A stretch of DNA of 64,000 nt from Micromonospora zamorensis (GTDB lineage Bacteria; Actinomycetota; Actinomycetes; Mycobacteriales; Micromonosporaceae): positions 2,232,001-2,296,000 of the forward strand of contig NZ_LT607755.1 in NCBI RefSeq assembly GCF_900090275.1. Direction: 5' to 3'. Below the pieces are notes generated by a model. The model was not told the origin of the DNA. It did no database searches and was given only the letters and a program-made list of their open reading frames with translations. Of this stretch, positions 51,622 through 61,520 are shown piece by piece; within the stretch, counting starts at the first letter, position 1, and every line of letters begins with the position of its first letter. A program made the translations under genes and the position numbers.

Positions 51622-53080
51622 TCCGGGCGGTGGGCAGCGCCGCGTACCCGATCAGGAAGGTCGGCTCGGCCGGCGACCGGGTGACGAAGTAGCCCGAGGC
51701 CGGATAGATCCGGACGCCCCGCGCGGCGGCGGCGCGCACGATCGCCGCCTCGTCGGCGTCGGGCGCGCCGCCCAGGGTCACCAGCACGTGCAGTCCGGCG
51801 GCCGTGCCGGAGATCCGCACCCCCGCGCCGAAGTGTTCGTAGAGCGCCTCCAGCAGCCGGGCGCGTCGCTGCCGGTAGAGGCGGTCCATCCGGCCGATGT
51901 GCCGGGCGTACGCGCCGGAGGAGATGAACTCGGCCAGTGCCTCCTGGGTCAGCGTCGCGGTCAGCCGGTCGGTGATCCACTTGACGCCGAGGAAGGGTCG
52001 GACGAGGTGCGGCGGCAGCACCGCGTAGCCGATGCGCAGCGAGGGGAAGAGGGTCTTGCTGAAGCTGCCGACGTAGACGACGTCCGCGTCCTGCGGGTCG
52101 GCGGCCAGCGACGGAAGCCGCTCCTCGGCGAAGGTGAACTCGTTGTGGTAGTCGTCCTCCAGCACCGTGGCCGCGTGTTCGCGGGCCCAGCGCAGCAGCG
52201 CTCGTCGCCGCCGCTCGGACATGATGAACCCGGTCGGAAACTGGTGCGACGGGGTGACGTAGATCAGGCGTACCCGGGCCGGGTCGAGGCCGTGCGCGCG
52301 GACCTGGAAGTCGATCTCGTCGACCCGTAGGCCCTCCTCGTCGACACCGACCGGCACCACCGCGGCCCGTGAGTAGCCGAAGATCTGCCGCAGCACCGTG
52401 TGGCTCGGGTCCTCGATGATCACCACGTCGTCGGGGCCGACGAGCAACCGGACCAGGATGTCCATGGCCTGGGTGGCGCCGCTGGTCACGACCGTGTGCT
52501 CGCGCGGGGCGTCGAGTGCCCGGCTGCGCCGCAGCAGCGCGCTGATCTGGGCACGCAGCGACGGGGAGCCCTCGGCCGGGCCGTAGCCCAGCGCCACCGC
52601 GTCGGCCCGACTCACCGCCTCGGTGAGCGACTGTCGCCACCGGGCCACCGGGAAGCTGGCCAGCGCCGGGGTGCCGTGCCGGAAGTCGTACGTCCCGTCC
52701 GGCCGGTGCATCGGCGCTGGCTCCCAGGGCTTCCACAGTGGGCTGCCCGCGTCGGTGGGCAGCGGGGGCTCCGGCCACAGGTGCGCGCGGGTGGCGGCGC
52801 GTTGGGCGGGTGGCGGCGTGTCGGTCAGCGCGTCACTGACCCGCGTGCCGGATCCGCGCCGCGAGGTGAGCACCCCGTTGGCCCGCAGCAGTTCGTACGC
52901 CCGGGTCACCACGGTCCGGGAGACCCTGAGCTGGTGCGCCAGCTCACGGCTCGGCGGCACCGGGTCGCCGGGGCGCAGCCGACCCGTCCGGACGGACCCG
53001 CTGATCTGGTCGCAGAGCTGCTGCTGCAACGGCACCGAACTGGCGCGGTCCAGTGCGACGAGAAGCTGGGACGAACTCAC
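51566..53080 (-). CDS. Second MocR-type transcription regulator
   Basis: The 504-residue protein has a GntR helix-turn-helix (residues about 10-80, VPPSRELAHQLRVSRTVVTRA) and an aminotransferase-like domain with a PLP Lys in SFSKTLFPSLRIGY and an SHQFPTG motif. It is only distantly similar to the MocR at the left edge, so this is not a recent duplicate. GTG at 53080 follows GGGGGAG. Its 3' end overlaps the UbiD-like gene tail to tail. Being at the cluster border it may respond to an amino-acid-like product, or it may belong to the neighbouring chromosome. Confidence 0.9.
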   Translation of the reverse strand: MSSSQLLVALDRASSVPLQQQLCDQISGSVRTGRLRPGDPVPPSRELAHQLRVSRTVVTRAYELLRANGVLTSRRGSGTRVSDALTDTPPPAQRAATRAHLWPEPPLPTDAGSPLWKPWEPAPMHRPDGTYDFRHGTPALASFPVARWRQSLTEAVSRADAVALGYGPAEGSPSLRAQISALLRRSRALDAPREHTVVTSGATQAMDILVRLLVGPDDVVIIEDPSHTVLRQIFGYSRAAVVPVGVDEEGLRVDEIDFQVRAHGLDPARVRLIYVTPSHQFPTGFIMSERRRRALLRWAREHAATVLEDDYHNEFTFAEERLPSLAADPQDADVVYVGSFSKTLFPSLRIGYAVLPPHLVRPFLGVKWITDRLTATLTQEALAEFISSGAYARHIGRMDRLYRQRRARLLEALYEHFGAGVRISGTAAGLHVLVTLGGAPDADEAAIVRAAAARGVRIYPASGYFVTRSPAEPTFLIGYAALPTARITEGVALLAAAVREVTAR

Positions 53081-53175
53081 CTGCGCACGCTCCCCCGATC
53101 GACGCCGGTGCCGAGTCTAGTCGCGCCACCCGCGTCCACCCCCGGTTCCCGCGGCGCGCCGGGCAGCCCGTGCGC

Positions 53176-53610
53176 TCACTGGTCACGACAGCCGAGCTGG
53201 TCGCCGAGCTCGTTCGGGATGCCGAACGGGCTGCATTCGAGCGCGCTGCCCTCGCCCAGCTTCTTCCACCCACCGCCCGTGTACTCGAACACCAGCACAC
53301 CGTCGCCCTGCATTCTCGGGTCGACAGCGATCACCCCGGCGGTCGCCCACCGACCTGCGCAGTTGATGTGATCCGGGTCGATCCGGTGGGTGTCGCCCAG
53401 CCCTGACGCCCGGTGCAGGGTGGCCGCGCTCACCGGACAGGCAGCCCGGGAGGTGGGTGTCGCGGGCGACGCGCTGCCGGTCGGCGACGCGGCGGAGGAG
53501 CCGGGCGGTGTGGTGTTTCCGCTGGCCAGCGGAGCGGGCGAGGTGGTGCAGGCCGCCAGGCCCGCCAGTACGGTGATCGGCACCAGGGCACGCAGCGCTG
53601 TCGGTGTCAT
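53176..53610 (-). CDS. Secreted lipoprotein, unknown function
   Basis: The 144-residue product begins with a lipoprotein signal peptide ending in the lipobox LAAC (Cys21), followed by a Ser/Pro/Thr-rich linker to about residue 55. The C-terminal domain has four further Cys and a VFEYTGGGWKKLG stretch. ATG at 53610 follows GGAGGA. I do not recognise a family; four Cys in the exported domain suggest disulfides. It is transcribed away from the GH95 gene. Confidence 0.75.
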   Translation of the reverse strand: MTPTALRALVPITVLAGLAACTTSPAPLASGNTTPPGSSAASPTGSASPATPTSRAACPVSAATLHRASGLGDTHRIDPDHINCAGRWATAGVIAVDPRMQGDGVLVFEYTGGGWKKLGEGSALECSPFGIPNELGDQLGCRDQ

Positions 53611-54047
53611 CAGGTCCTCCAGTCCAGCAGGGATGGGTCTCCCGCTAGACGCCCTGCGGTCGGTCATGGTTGCGGCCGACTGCCGGTCCGAGTGTCGGTT
53701 TTTTTCTCGGCCCTGTCGGCTGCCGAGCAGGCGTACCCGCGTGCCCGGCACCCGGTCCAGTTTCTCGGCCGTTGCGGCGACGGCAGAGCCCTGCGCGACG
53801 CACGAACACCACTGCGCCGACACTCGGCGTACATCTGATGTATGTGGGTCTGAAGTGGCCTTTCCGGGCTGGTCCGCGCCGCCAACCACTGACGGACCCG
53901 TTCTCGACGCGCTGCTCGGAGCCCCGCCGATGGGTGCAGACGCTGCCGATTCCACCCATCGATCGACCATTGCCTATTCCGTCGCCTCGGAGTAACCTTC
54001 GCGAAACACATCGGATGTCTGACTGTCTAAGGCGTTTTGGAGGATCG
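53611..54047. other. 437-bp divergent intergenic region
   Basis: This lies between the lipoprotein gene (leftward) and the GH95 gene (rightward) and should hold both promoters. A run of seven T at 53699-53705 and GGAGGA sites at both gene starts are visible. I see no convincing gene, operator or structured RNA in it. Confidence 0.5.
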
Positions 54048-57044
54048 ATGTCCGACCTGACCCGACGGCAGGCCCTCAAAGTCGGCGCGGCCGGCGCGGG
54101 TGGCGCTTTGCTGCCGTTGCCCTGGACCGCCGCGGCCCGAGCAGACTCGGCCGCGCCTCCGCAGGTGCTGGCCGCCGGGGACCTCGCACTCTGGTACGAC
54201 GAGGGTGCCGGCACCGACTGGCTACGGGCGCTGCCGATCGGCAACGGGCGGCTCGGCGCCATGGTCTTCGGCAACGTCGACACGGAACGACTCCAGCTCA
54301 ACGAGGACACCGTCTGGGCCGGTGGGCCGCATGACCCCAGCAACCCCAGGGGCGCGGGATCGCTGGCGGAGATCCGGCGGCTGGTCAACGCGAACCAGTG
54401 GACCCAGGCCCAGGATCTGATCAACCAGACCATGATGGGCAACCCCGGCGGCCAGTTGGCCTACCAGACCGTCGGCAACCTCCGGCTCGCCTTCGGATCC
54501 GCCAGCGGGGCGTCCCAGTACGACCGGACGCTCGATCTCACCACCGCCACCGTCACCACGACGTACGTGCTCAACGGCGTCCGATACCAGCGTGAGGTCT
54601 TTGCCAGCGCGCCCGACCAGGTCATCGCGATGCGACTGACCGCCGACCGCAGCGGCTCGATCAGCTTCACCGCCACCTTCGACAGCCCGCAGCGCACGAC
54701 GGTGTCCAGTCCGGACGGCAGCACGATCGGCCTCGACGGTGTCTCCGGCAACATGGAGGGCATCACCGGCGCGGTCCGCTTCCTCGCCCTGGCCAACGCC
54801 ACCGTCACCGGCGGTTCGGTGTCCAGCTCCGGCGGCACCCTGCGGGTCACGAACGCCACCAGCGTGGTCTTGCTGCTCTCCATCGGCTCCAGCTACGTCA
54901 ACTACCGCAACGTCGGCGGCGACTACGGGGGCATCGCACGGCAGCGCCTCAGCGCCGCGCGGGGGAGCAGCTACGACCAGCTGCGCATCCGGCACGTGGC
55001 CGACTACCAGGCGCTGTTCAACCGGGTCAGCCTGGATCTGGGCCGCACGGCCGCCGCCGACCAGACGACGGATGTCCGGATCGCCCAGCACAACAGCGTC
55101 AACGACCCGCAGTTCTCGGCGCTGCTGTTCCAGTACGGCCGGTACCTGCTGATCTCGTCGTCGCGGCCCGGCACCCAGCCGGCCAACCTCCAGGGCATCT
55201 GGAACGACTCGCTAGCCCCGTCGTGGGACTCGAAGTACACGATCAACGCCAACCTGCCGATGAACTACTGGCCGGCCAACACGACCAACCTCGCCGAGTG
55301 CCACAACCCGGTGTTCGACATGATCAACGATCTGTCCGTGGCCGGCGCGCGCACCGCCCAGGTGCAGTACGGCGCCGGTGGCTGGGTCACCCATCACAAC
55401 ACCGACGCGTGGCGGGCCACCGCCGTGGTGGACGGCGCGTTCTGGGGCATGTGGCAGACCGGCGGCGCGTGGTTGGCCACGATGATCTGGGACCACTACC
55501 TGTTCAACGGTGACATCGAGTTCCTGCGGGCGAACTATCCGGCCATGAAGGGCGCGGCGCAGTTCTTCCTCAACACCCTGGTGACCGAGCCGACCCTCGG
55601 CTACCTGGTGACCAACCCGTCGAACTCACCGGAGCTCAGCCACCACGCGAACGCCAGCGTGTGCGCCGGCCCCACCATGGACAACCAGATCCTGCGGGAC
55701 CTCTTCGACGGCTGCGCGCGGGCCAGCGAGATCCTCAACGTGGACAGCACCTTCCGGGCCCAGGTCCGGGCCACCCGGGACCGGCTCCCACCAATGAAGA
55801 TCGGCTCGCGCGGCAACATCATGGAGTGGCTCTACGACTGGGTGGAGACCGAGCCCAACCACCGACACATCTCGCACCTGTACGGACTGGCACCCAGCAA
55901 CCAGATCACCAAGCGGGGCACCCCACAGCTGTTCGAGGCGGCCCGTCGGACCCTGGCGCTGCGCGGCGACGACGGAACGGGCTGGTCGCTGGCCTGGAAA
56001 ATCAACTTCTGGGCGCGGATGGAGGAGGGCAAGCGGGCCCACGACCTGATTCGCTACCTCGCCACCACCGCCCGGCTCGCCCCCAACATGTTCGACCTGC
56101 ACCCGCCGTTCCAGATCGACGGCAATTTCGGTGCCACCGCCGGCATCGCCGAGATGCTGCTGCAGAGCCACGTCGGGGAACTGCACATCCTGCCCGCGTT
56201 GCCACCGGCCTGGCCGAGCGGGCGAGTTTCCGGTCTGCGGGGCCGGGGCGGGCACACGGTCGGCATCACGTGGAGCAACGGTCAGGCCACCGAGATCCTC
56301 GTCCGACCGGACCGCGCCGGCACCGTCCGCCTGCGCGCCCGGATCCTCACCGGCACCGTCACCGTTGTCGACACCGGCGACGGTACGGCGGCGCGGGTCA
56401 CCCGGATCGAGTCCGACCTGATCGAGATCACGGTGCAGGCGGGGCGCACCTACCGGGTCACCAGCTCCGGCGTGGCCACGCCCACGCTGGAGCAGAGCTT
56501 CAGCAACGTCGGCATCACGAGTGACAGCAACACCAACGTCGGGAACTTCGACGGTGGCGGGGCCTCGCTCTCCGCGCAGGCCCTGGCGCAGGCCGGCGCC
56601 AGCCCGGGCGGCACGGTCAGCCGCAACGGGGTCACCTTCCGCTGGCCCAACGTCGGCTCCGGTGTCGCCGACAACGCCATCGCCTCGGGCCAGTCCATCG
56701 GCGTGACCGGCACCGGCAGCACGCTCGGGTTCCTGCTGACCGGCACCTACGGCGCGGTGTCGGGGACCGGCACTGTGGTGTACGCCGACGGCACCCGCCA
56801 GACGTTCACGCTGAGCACGCCCGACTGGTACGGCGGACCGCACTCCGGGGGGACCGCCGCCATCGTGTCCGCATACCAGAACCGGCCCAACAACCAGCGG
56901 CAGAACACCGCCGCCTGCATCTACTACGTGGGTGTCGCGCTGCAGAGCAAGGCGGTGGCCTCGGTCGTGTTGCCCAACATCAGCGCGCGGCCCGCGGCCA
57001 ACGTGCCGACCATGCACATCTTCGCCATCGCGATCGGCGGCTGA
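54048..57044 (+). CDS. Tat-exported GH95 alpha-L-fucosidase-like protein
   Basis: The 998-residue protein has a twin-arginine signal (TRRQALKVG, residues 5-13) and a GH95 body: an N-terminal beta domain starting LALWYDEGAGTDWLRALPIG, TINANLPMNYWPANTTNL (catalytic Asn pair), NIMEWLYDWVETEPNHRHIS (general acid Glu region) and FQIDGNFGATAGIAEML (Asp region). GH95 enzymes invert at alpha-1,2-L-fucosides, with some acting on L-galactosides. A C-terminal beta-sandwich from about residue 805 carries a YADGTRQTFTLSTPDWYGG stretch like NPCBM/CBM-associated modules. ATG at 54048 follows TTGGAGGA. A 12-bp hairpin terminates it. Confidence 0.93.
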   Translation: MSDLTRRQALKVGAAGAGGALLPLPWTAAARADSAAPPQVLAAGDLALWYDEGAGTDWLRALPIGNGRLGAMVFGNVDTERLQLNEDTVWAGGPHDPSNPRGAGSLAEIRRLVNANQWTQAQDLINQTMMGNPGGQLAYQTVGNLRLAFGSASGASQYDRTLDLTTATVTTTYVLNGVRYQREVFASAPDQVIAMRLTADRSGSISFTATFDSPQRTTVSSPDGSTIGLDGVSGNMEGITGAVRFLALANATVTGGSVSSSGGTLRVTNATSVVLLLSIGSSYVNYRNVGGDYGGIARQRLSAARGSSYDQLRIRHVADYQALFNRVSLDLGRTAAADQTTDVRIAQHNSVNDPQFSALLFQYGRYLLISSSRPGTQPANLQGIWNDSLAPSWDSKYTINANLPMNYWPANTTNLAECHNPVFDMINDLSVAGARTAQVQYGAGGWVTHHNTDAWRATAVVDGAFWGMWQTGGAWLATMIWDHYLFNGDIEFLRANYPAMKGAAQFFLNTLVTEPTLGYLVTNPSNSPELSHHANASVCAGPTMDNQILRDLFDGCARASEILNVDSTFRAQVRATRDRLPPMKIGSRGNIMEWLYDWVETEPNHRHISHLYGLAPSNQITKRGTPQLFEAARRTLALRGDDGTGWSLAWKINFWARMEEGKRAHDLIRYLATTARLAPNMFDLHPPFQIDGNFGATAGIAEMLLQSHVGELHILPALPPAWPSGRVSGLRGRGGHTVGITWSNGQATEILVRPDRAGTVRLRARILTGTVTVVDTGDGTAARVTRIESDLIEITVQAGRTYRVTSSGVATPTLEQSFSNVGITSDSNTNVGNFDGGGASLSAQALAQAGASPGGTVSRNGVTFRWPNVGSGVADNAIASGQSIGVTGTGSTLGFLLTGTYGAVSGTGTVVYADGTRQTFTLSTPDWYGGPHSGGTAAIVSAYQNRPNNQRQNTAACIYYVGVALQSKAVASVVLPNISARPAANVPTMHIFAIAIGG

Positions 57045-57101
57045 GGGCACCGGATCCCGGATCCGGGGGCTCTGACGGCGCCGGATCCCGCATCGGGGGA
57101 G

Positions 57102-57129
57102 CGGGCCCGTCCCAACCGGGACGGGCCCG
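57102..57129 (+). terminator. Hairpin terminator after GH95 gene
   Basis: CGGGCCCGTCCC pairs with GGGACGGGCCCG around AACC. It is preceded by palindromic CCGGATCC-type sequence at 57060-57095. Confidence 0.8.
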
Positions 57130-57251
57130 GCCCGTTGGGCGCCGACGAACCCCGCCCACCCCTGCCCCCGACCCCGGAAGTGGTGGAATACGACCGGTTT
57201 GCGGGGGGAAGATCGAGCATCGCCGACGTGAGTCGTGACAGGATTGTCGGC

Positions 57252-58019
57252 ATGTCTGCTCGCGCACTGAGCTTCGGGATGGTGGCGGAACAATACGAGC
57301 GGTACCGGCCCGGTTACCCTGCCGAGCTTCTCGACCTGGTGCTGACGTACGCGGGTCGGCCGATTCGAACGGCCCTGGAGATTGGCGCCGGGACGGGCAA
57401 GGCGACCCGTCTGTTCACCGGACGGGAGGTGACGGTCACCGCGACCGAGCCGGACGGCGCCATGCTCGCCGAGCTGCGCAAGCACGTGCCAGCAGGCGTC
57501 CGGACCATGCAGGCCGCCTTCGAGGACCTGCGGCCCGGCGAGCGGTACGACCTGGTCTACGCGGCGGCGGCACTGCACTGGACGAAACCGGAGGGCCGAT
57601 GGTCGACCATGGCCGCGTTGCTGGAACCCGGCGGCGTGTTCGCCTCGTTCGGCGGGCCAACCCAGCTGGCTGATCCGGCGGTGGCGGACGCGGTCCGCGC
57701 CGCCCGGGCGCCCTTCCTGGAGAGCGACGAGGTCCCATCTCCCGATGGCACGCCCCCGGGGCATGCCATGCAGTGGCCGGGCAGCGAACTCCAACGCTCC
57801 GATTGGTTCGCCGACGTCCAGCAGATCGTGGTCGAGCGTCGCCTGACGATGAGTGCGCGCGACTACGTCGGGCACCTGTCGACGATCTCGGCGTATCTCG
57901 AGCTGCCGACCTCGGAACAGGAGCAGGTCTTCGGCCAGATCATGCGGATCCTGCCCGAGACGGTCGAGCTTTCCGCCGACATCGTCGTGCATCTCGCGCG
58001 TCGGCGCACCGAGCAGTAA
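57252..58019 (+). CDS. SAM-dependent methyltransferase
   Basis: The 255-residue class I methyltransferase has motif I LEIGAGTGKATRLF (residues about 38-51), an acidic residue after strand 2 (ATEPDG), and YAAAALHWTKPEGRW, resembling the trans-aconitate/UbiE-like methyltransferase 11 group. ATG at 57252 is chosen because the conserved region begins immediately; GTG at 57228 is an alternative. It stands alone after a terminator, so the context gives no substrate. Confidence 0.85.
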   Translation: MSARALSFGMVAEQYERYRPGYPAELLDLVLTYAGRPIRTALEIGAGTGKATRLFTGREVTVTATEPDGAMLAELRKHVPAGVRTMQAAFEDLRPGERYDLVYAAAALHWTKPEGRWSTMAALLEPGGVFASFGGPTQLADPAVADAVRAARAPFLESDEVPSPDGTPPGHAMQWPGSELQRSDWFADVQQIVVERRLTMSARDYVGHLSTISAYLELPTSEQEQVFGQIMRILPETVELSADIVVHLARRRTEQ

Positions 58020-58032
58020 CGCCAATGGGCGT

Positions 58033-58746
58033 TCAGACCAGGAAGCTCTCTCGCATCCTCGCGCCCAGATTGATGCCACCGACAGCGCGGAGCCCGGCCG
58101 GGTCGTGCACGCTGACGGTGTTGTTGCGCCGCATCAGCTCACGGACCGCGGGCGGCAGCCGGGGCGGGTCGTCCATCGCCGCGATGACCTGCCCGGCGCT
58201 CAGGATCAGTCGATCGGCCAGGGCCGCCGCGTCGGTGTCCACCCGCACCCGTCCATACTCCCAGGCCGCGGTGGTGAGGTCGAGCACCTCGAACACGCGG
58301 GTCAGCAGCGGGTTCGGGTCGGTCACCCGGTCCAGCCGGGGCGCCTGGCTGCCGACCACCGCGACAGCGGCGGCCACCTGGGCGTACGGGTGGAAGCCGC
58401 ACGGCAACGCGAACAGTGGCCAGCGCAGGGCGTGGCCGGCCTCCATCCACAGCGGCCGGTAGTTGCGGCGGTGCACCAGCAGTCGCCGGCCCGTCCGCCG
58501 GTGGATCTCCTGGGCCTGGGCCTGGAGGTCCGCATGGGCCTCGTCGGCGACCTGACTCACGATCCGGGACGCCACCACCAGGCCGTCGTCGCTGTTGAGC
58601 GCCGAGGTCAGCGCCTCGACCTGCTCGGGGAACCGGACCTGTGCGTGGGTGCCGTACCGGGACTGGACGTCGCGGAGCAGCGCCTGCTGTCGTCCAGGGT
58701 CGAGCTGGACCCGCCTACCGCCCAGCAACCGCCGGAGCCAACGCAT
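58033..58746 (-). CDS. Hypothetical protein
   Basis: The 237-residue protein has no domain I recognise. ATG at 58746 is preferred to 58785 because GAGG precedes it at good spacing. It is rich in Ala, Arg and Leu, appears soluble, has no signal peptide, and contains an LVHRRNYRPLWMEAGHALRW stretch and a cluster of Arg near the N-terminus (MRWLRRLLGGRR). It is convergent with the methyltransferase gene, 13 bases apart. Base composition matches its neighbours. Confidence 0.7.
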   Translation of the reverse strand: MRWLRRLLGGRRVQLDPGRQQALLRDVQSRYGTHAQVRFPEQVEALTSALNSDDGLVVASRIVSQVADEAHADLQAQAQEIHRRTGRRLLVHRRNYRPLWMEAGHALRWPLFALPCGFHPYAQVAAAVAVVGSQAPRLDRVTDPNPLLTRVFEVLDLTTAAWEYGRVRVDTDAAALADRLILSAGQVIAAMDDPPRLPPAVRELMRRNNTVSVHDPAGLRAVGGINLGARMRESFLV

Positions 58747-58888
58747 GTCGCCTCGTTTCAGCAGAGCCGTCGTGGACGGCGGCAATGCTAGTGCGTCGGG
58801 ACTTCACCGGGTGCGGACGGGGTGGCTGACCGAGCCCGCGTGTCGTGTCGGCGACGACCGGCGACGCTGCGGCGTGCCACAGTGGTTC

Positions 58889-59287
58889 ATGCCGCTGAGC
58901 AGGTATCACCTCAGAGCTTCGATCGCCGTCTCGGACATCGAGCGGGCCGTCGGGTTCTACGAAGGCACACTCGGCCTGCCGGTGCTGCGGTCCGGCCCCA
59001 GCGCCCATGTCGCCGGCGGCAGCCGCGTCTATGGTTCCGGCGGCGGGCCGGCACTCAACGTCTACCAGTCGGCCACCGCCGGGAAGACCCCGGCGACGCT
59101 GGCGACCTGGTACGTCGACGATCTCGACCAGACCGTCGACGAACTCGTCGCCTCCGGTGTCGAGCTCATCCGGTACGAGCAACTGGAACACGACGCCAAG
59201 GGGATCACGCCTCGGGCCGGTGGTGGCCGCATCGCCTGGTTCCAGGATCCGGACGGCAACACCTTCGCCCTCGAAGCCGACACCTGA
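58889..59287 (+). CDS. Glyoxalase/bleomycin-resistance fold (VOC) protein
   Basis: The 132-residue VOC-superfamily protein has HLRASIAVSDIERAVGFYEG at the N-terminus and a FQDPDGNTFALEAD C-terminal strand with the metal Glu. Members include lyases, dioxygenases and drug-binding resistance proteins; nothing here defines the substrate. ATG at 58889 was chosen because the fold begins within ten residues. Confidence 0.85.
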   Translation: MPLSRYHLRASIAVSDIERAVGFYEGTLGLPVLRSGPSAHVAGGSRVYGSGGGPALNVYQSATAGKTPATLATWYVDDLDQTVDELVASGVELIRYEQLEHDAKGITPRAGGGRIAWFQDPDGNTFALEADT

Positions 59288-59335
59288 TCCGGATCCGGTG
59301 TACGCCCCCGGGACGGCGTGGGTAGTTTTCCTGTC

Positions 59336-59779
59336 ATGAGTGAGGACAGCTTCCGCTCGGTGCAGATCGAGCGCACCAGCGTGGGAAACTACGTCGCGCG
59401 CAACGTCCGCGGCGGGTCGATGTCGTTGGGCACGGGGGAGGACACCAGCTTCACGCCGGTGGAGTTGCTGCTGGCGGCCATCGCCGGCTGCACCGCGGTC
59501 GACGTGGACTACATCACCAGCCGCCGTGCCGAGCCGACCCAGTTCTCCGTCGAGGTCACCGGCGACAAGATCCGGGACGAGACCGGAGGCAACCGGATGC
59601 AGAACATCCGAGTCGAGTTCACCGTGACGTTCCCGGAGGGCGCGGACGGCGACCGGGCACGCGAGGCGCTGCCCCGTTCGCTGCAACAGTCGCACGATCG
59701 ACTCTGCACGGTCTCCCGTACCGTCGAGCTTGGCTCTCCGGTCTCGATCGTCGAGACCGGCGGGTCCAGCGGAGACTGA
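59336..59779 (+). CDS. OsmC-family protein
   Basis: The 147-residue protein has the two conserved peroxidatic cysteines of OsmC/Ohr proteins (AAIAGCTAVDVDYI and HDRLCTVSRTV). The family reduces organic or fatty acid peroxides using a thiol donor; the branch here is OsmC-like, with no strong Ohr hallmarks. ATG at 59336 is preferred over GTG at 59318. It follows the VOC gene by 48 bases on the same strand. Confidence 0.85.
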   Translation: MSEDSFRSVQIERTSVGNYVARNVRGGSMSLGTGEDTSFTPVELLLAAIAGCTAVDVDYITSRRAEPTQFSVEVTGDKIRDETGGNRMQNIRVEFTVTFPEGADGDRAREALPRSLQQSHDRLCTVSRTVELGSPVSIVETGGSSGD

Positions 59780-59852
59780 CCCGCTCTGGCGATCAGGTCG
59801 GTGCCACCACCCTGACGATCAATTGACGTGCATCTACTAGAGGTTGATGCCG

Positions 59853-59866
59853 TGGGAGCGCTCCCG
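59853..59866. promoter_or_regulatory. CebR/CelR-like LacI-family operator
   Basis: TGGGAGCGCTCCCG differs at one base from the 14-bp palindrome TGGGAGCGCTCCCA bound by the cellobiose-responsive LacI-type regulators CebR and CelR of actinomycetes. It lies 96 bases upstream of the GH62 gene, in a 182-base gap otherwise without genes. Confidence 0.8.
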
Positions 59867-59961
59867 TAACATACCTGACGCGGCCTGTTAACGCTCACAA
59901 ACCCCCACTTGCAGCGACGACCACCAATGCATGGGCCGCCATCCCGTCAGGAGGGTGCTAT

Positions 59962-61359
59962 ATGACCAGATCCAGAGCCAGCAATATCGGTCTGGTGTCG
60001 GCCGGCGTCGCATTACTGGTGTCGTCAACGGTCGTGGCTGCGTTACCAGCCGGCGCCGCGGCTGCGGGCTGTTCGGTGACCTACGCCGTGTCGTCGCAGT
60101 GGCAGGGCGGCTTCGGCGCCAACGTGTCGGTCACGAACCTGGGTGACCCGCTGACCAGTTGGGCGTTGACCTGGTCGTACAGCGCCGGGCAGACGGTGAC
60201 GCAGGCCTGGAACACGTCGTTGACGCAGAGCGGTTCGGCGGTGACGGCCACGAATGTCAGCTACAACGGAGCGGTCGCGACCAACGGCACGGTGTCGTTC
60301 GGCTTCAACGGTTCGTGGACGGGCAGCAACCCGGCGCCGACGAGCTTCGCTCTGAACGGCGTGACGTGCACCGGCGACACGACGCCGACCACGCCACCTC
60401 CGACGACCCCGCCGCCGACGACTCCACCTCCCACGACCCCGCCGCCCGGCACGTGCAACCTTCCCTCGACGTACCGCTGGTCGTCGACGGGCGTGCTGGC
60501 GACCCCGAGGTCGGGTTGGGTGTCGCTCAAGGACTTCACCGTCGCCCCGTACAACGGCAAGCAGTTGGTCTACGCCACCACGCACGACTTCGGGACCAGG
60601 TGGGGTTCGATGAACTTCAGCCTGTTCACGAACTACTCGCAGATGGCCTCGGCCAGTCAGAACGCGATGAACTCGGCGACCGTCGCGCCGTCGTTGTTCT
60701 ACTTCGCGCCGAAGAACATCTGGGTGTTGGCCTATCAGTGGGGTGGTACGGCGTTCTCGTACCGGACCTCCAGTGACCCGACCAACCCGAACGGGTGGTC
60801 CGTGGCGCAGACGCTGTTCACCGGAAGCATCACCGGTTCCGGCACCGGCCCGATCGATCAGACTCTCATCGGCGACGGTACGAACATGTACCTGTTCTTC
60901 GCCGGGGACAACGGCAAGATCTACCGGGCCAGCATGCCGATCGGGAACTTCCCGGGCAGCTTCGGCAGCAGCTACACGACCATCATGAGCGACACCACGA
61001 ACAACCTGTTCGAGGCCCCGCAGGTCTACAAGCTCCAGGGTCAGGACCGGTATCTCATGATCGTCGAGGCGATCGGCTCGCAGGGCCGCTACTTCCGCTC
61101 GTTCACGGCCACCAGCCTCGGCGGCTCGTGGACGCCGCAGGCCGCCAGCGAGAGCAACCCCTTCGCCGGCAAGGCCAACAGCGGTGCCACCTGGACCAAC
61201 GACATCAGCCACGGCGAGCTGCTGCGCACCAACGCCGACCAGACGATGACTGTCGACCCGTGCAACCTGCAACTGCTCTACCAGGGCCGATCCCCGAGCT
61301 CCGGCGGCGACTACGGCCTGCTGCCCTACCGGCCAGGGCTGCTGACCCTCCAGCGCTGA
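59962..61359 (+). CDS. Secreted CBM2-GH62 alpha-L-arabinofuranosidase
   Basis: The 465-residue protein has a Sec signal peptide (residues 1-35), a CBM2 domain (about 36-136, bounded by Cys37 and the Cys of GVTC), a Pro/Thr linker (about 137-163) and a GH62 catalytic domain ([20 protein letters not shown] with the base Asp; later [19 protein letters not shown]). GH62 enzymes remove arabinose from arabinoxylan. ATG at 59962 follows CAGGAGGG. Control by a cellobiose-type regulator is suggested by the operator at 59853. A 15-bp UUCG-loop hairpin follows it. Confidence 0.94.
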   Translation: MTRSRASNIGLVSAGVALLVSSTVVAALPAGAAAAGCSVTYAVSSQWQGGFGANVSVTNLGDPLTSWALTWSYSAGQTVTQAWNTSLTQSGSAVTATNVSYNGAVATNGTVSFGFNGSWTGSNPAPTSFALNGVTCTGDTTPTTPPPTTPPPTTPPPTTPPPGTCNLPSTYRWSSTGVLATPRSGWVSLKDFTVAPYNGKQLVYATTHDFGTRWGSMNFSLFTNYSQMASASQNAMNSATVAPSLFYFAPKNIWVLAYQWGGTAFSYRTSSDPTNPNGWSVAQTLFTGSITGSGTGPIDQTLIGDGTNMYLFFAGDNGKIYRASMPIGNFPGSFGSSYTTIMSDTTNNLFEAPQVYKLQGQDRYLMIVEAIGSQGRYFRSFTATSLGGSWTPQAASESNPFAGKANSGATWTNDISHGELLRTNADQTMTVDPCNLQLLYQGRSPSSGGDYGLLPYRPGLLTLQR

Positions 61360-61380
61360 CGCGGGCCGAGCAGGACCGGA

Positions 61381-61414
61381 CGGGCGGGCTCGGCGTTCGC
61401 GCCGAGCCCGCCCG
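61381..61414 (+). terminator. UUCG-loop hairpin terminator after GH62 gene
   Basis: Bases 61381-61395 pair perfectly with 61400-61414 around a TTCG tetraloop, a very stable stem 21 bases after the stop codon. Confidence 0.85.
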
Positions 61415-61520
61415 ACCCATGCCACGACATCCGTCATCGGTACGGGTCTGTGGCCGACGAGTTTGGGATGATGCGCCGGTCGATCCAGCCGACATCACCT
61501 GACTCGAAGGGACCTCCGCG

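Noticed and set aside
53690..53730. T run with a CTCGGC/GCCGAG stem as a terminator
   Set aside because: The T run precedes the stem on the plus strand and becomes A on the minus strand, so neither direction gives a hairpin-then-U arrangement.
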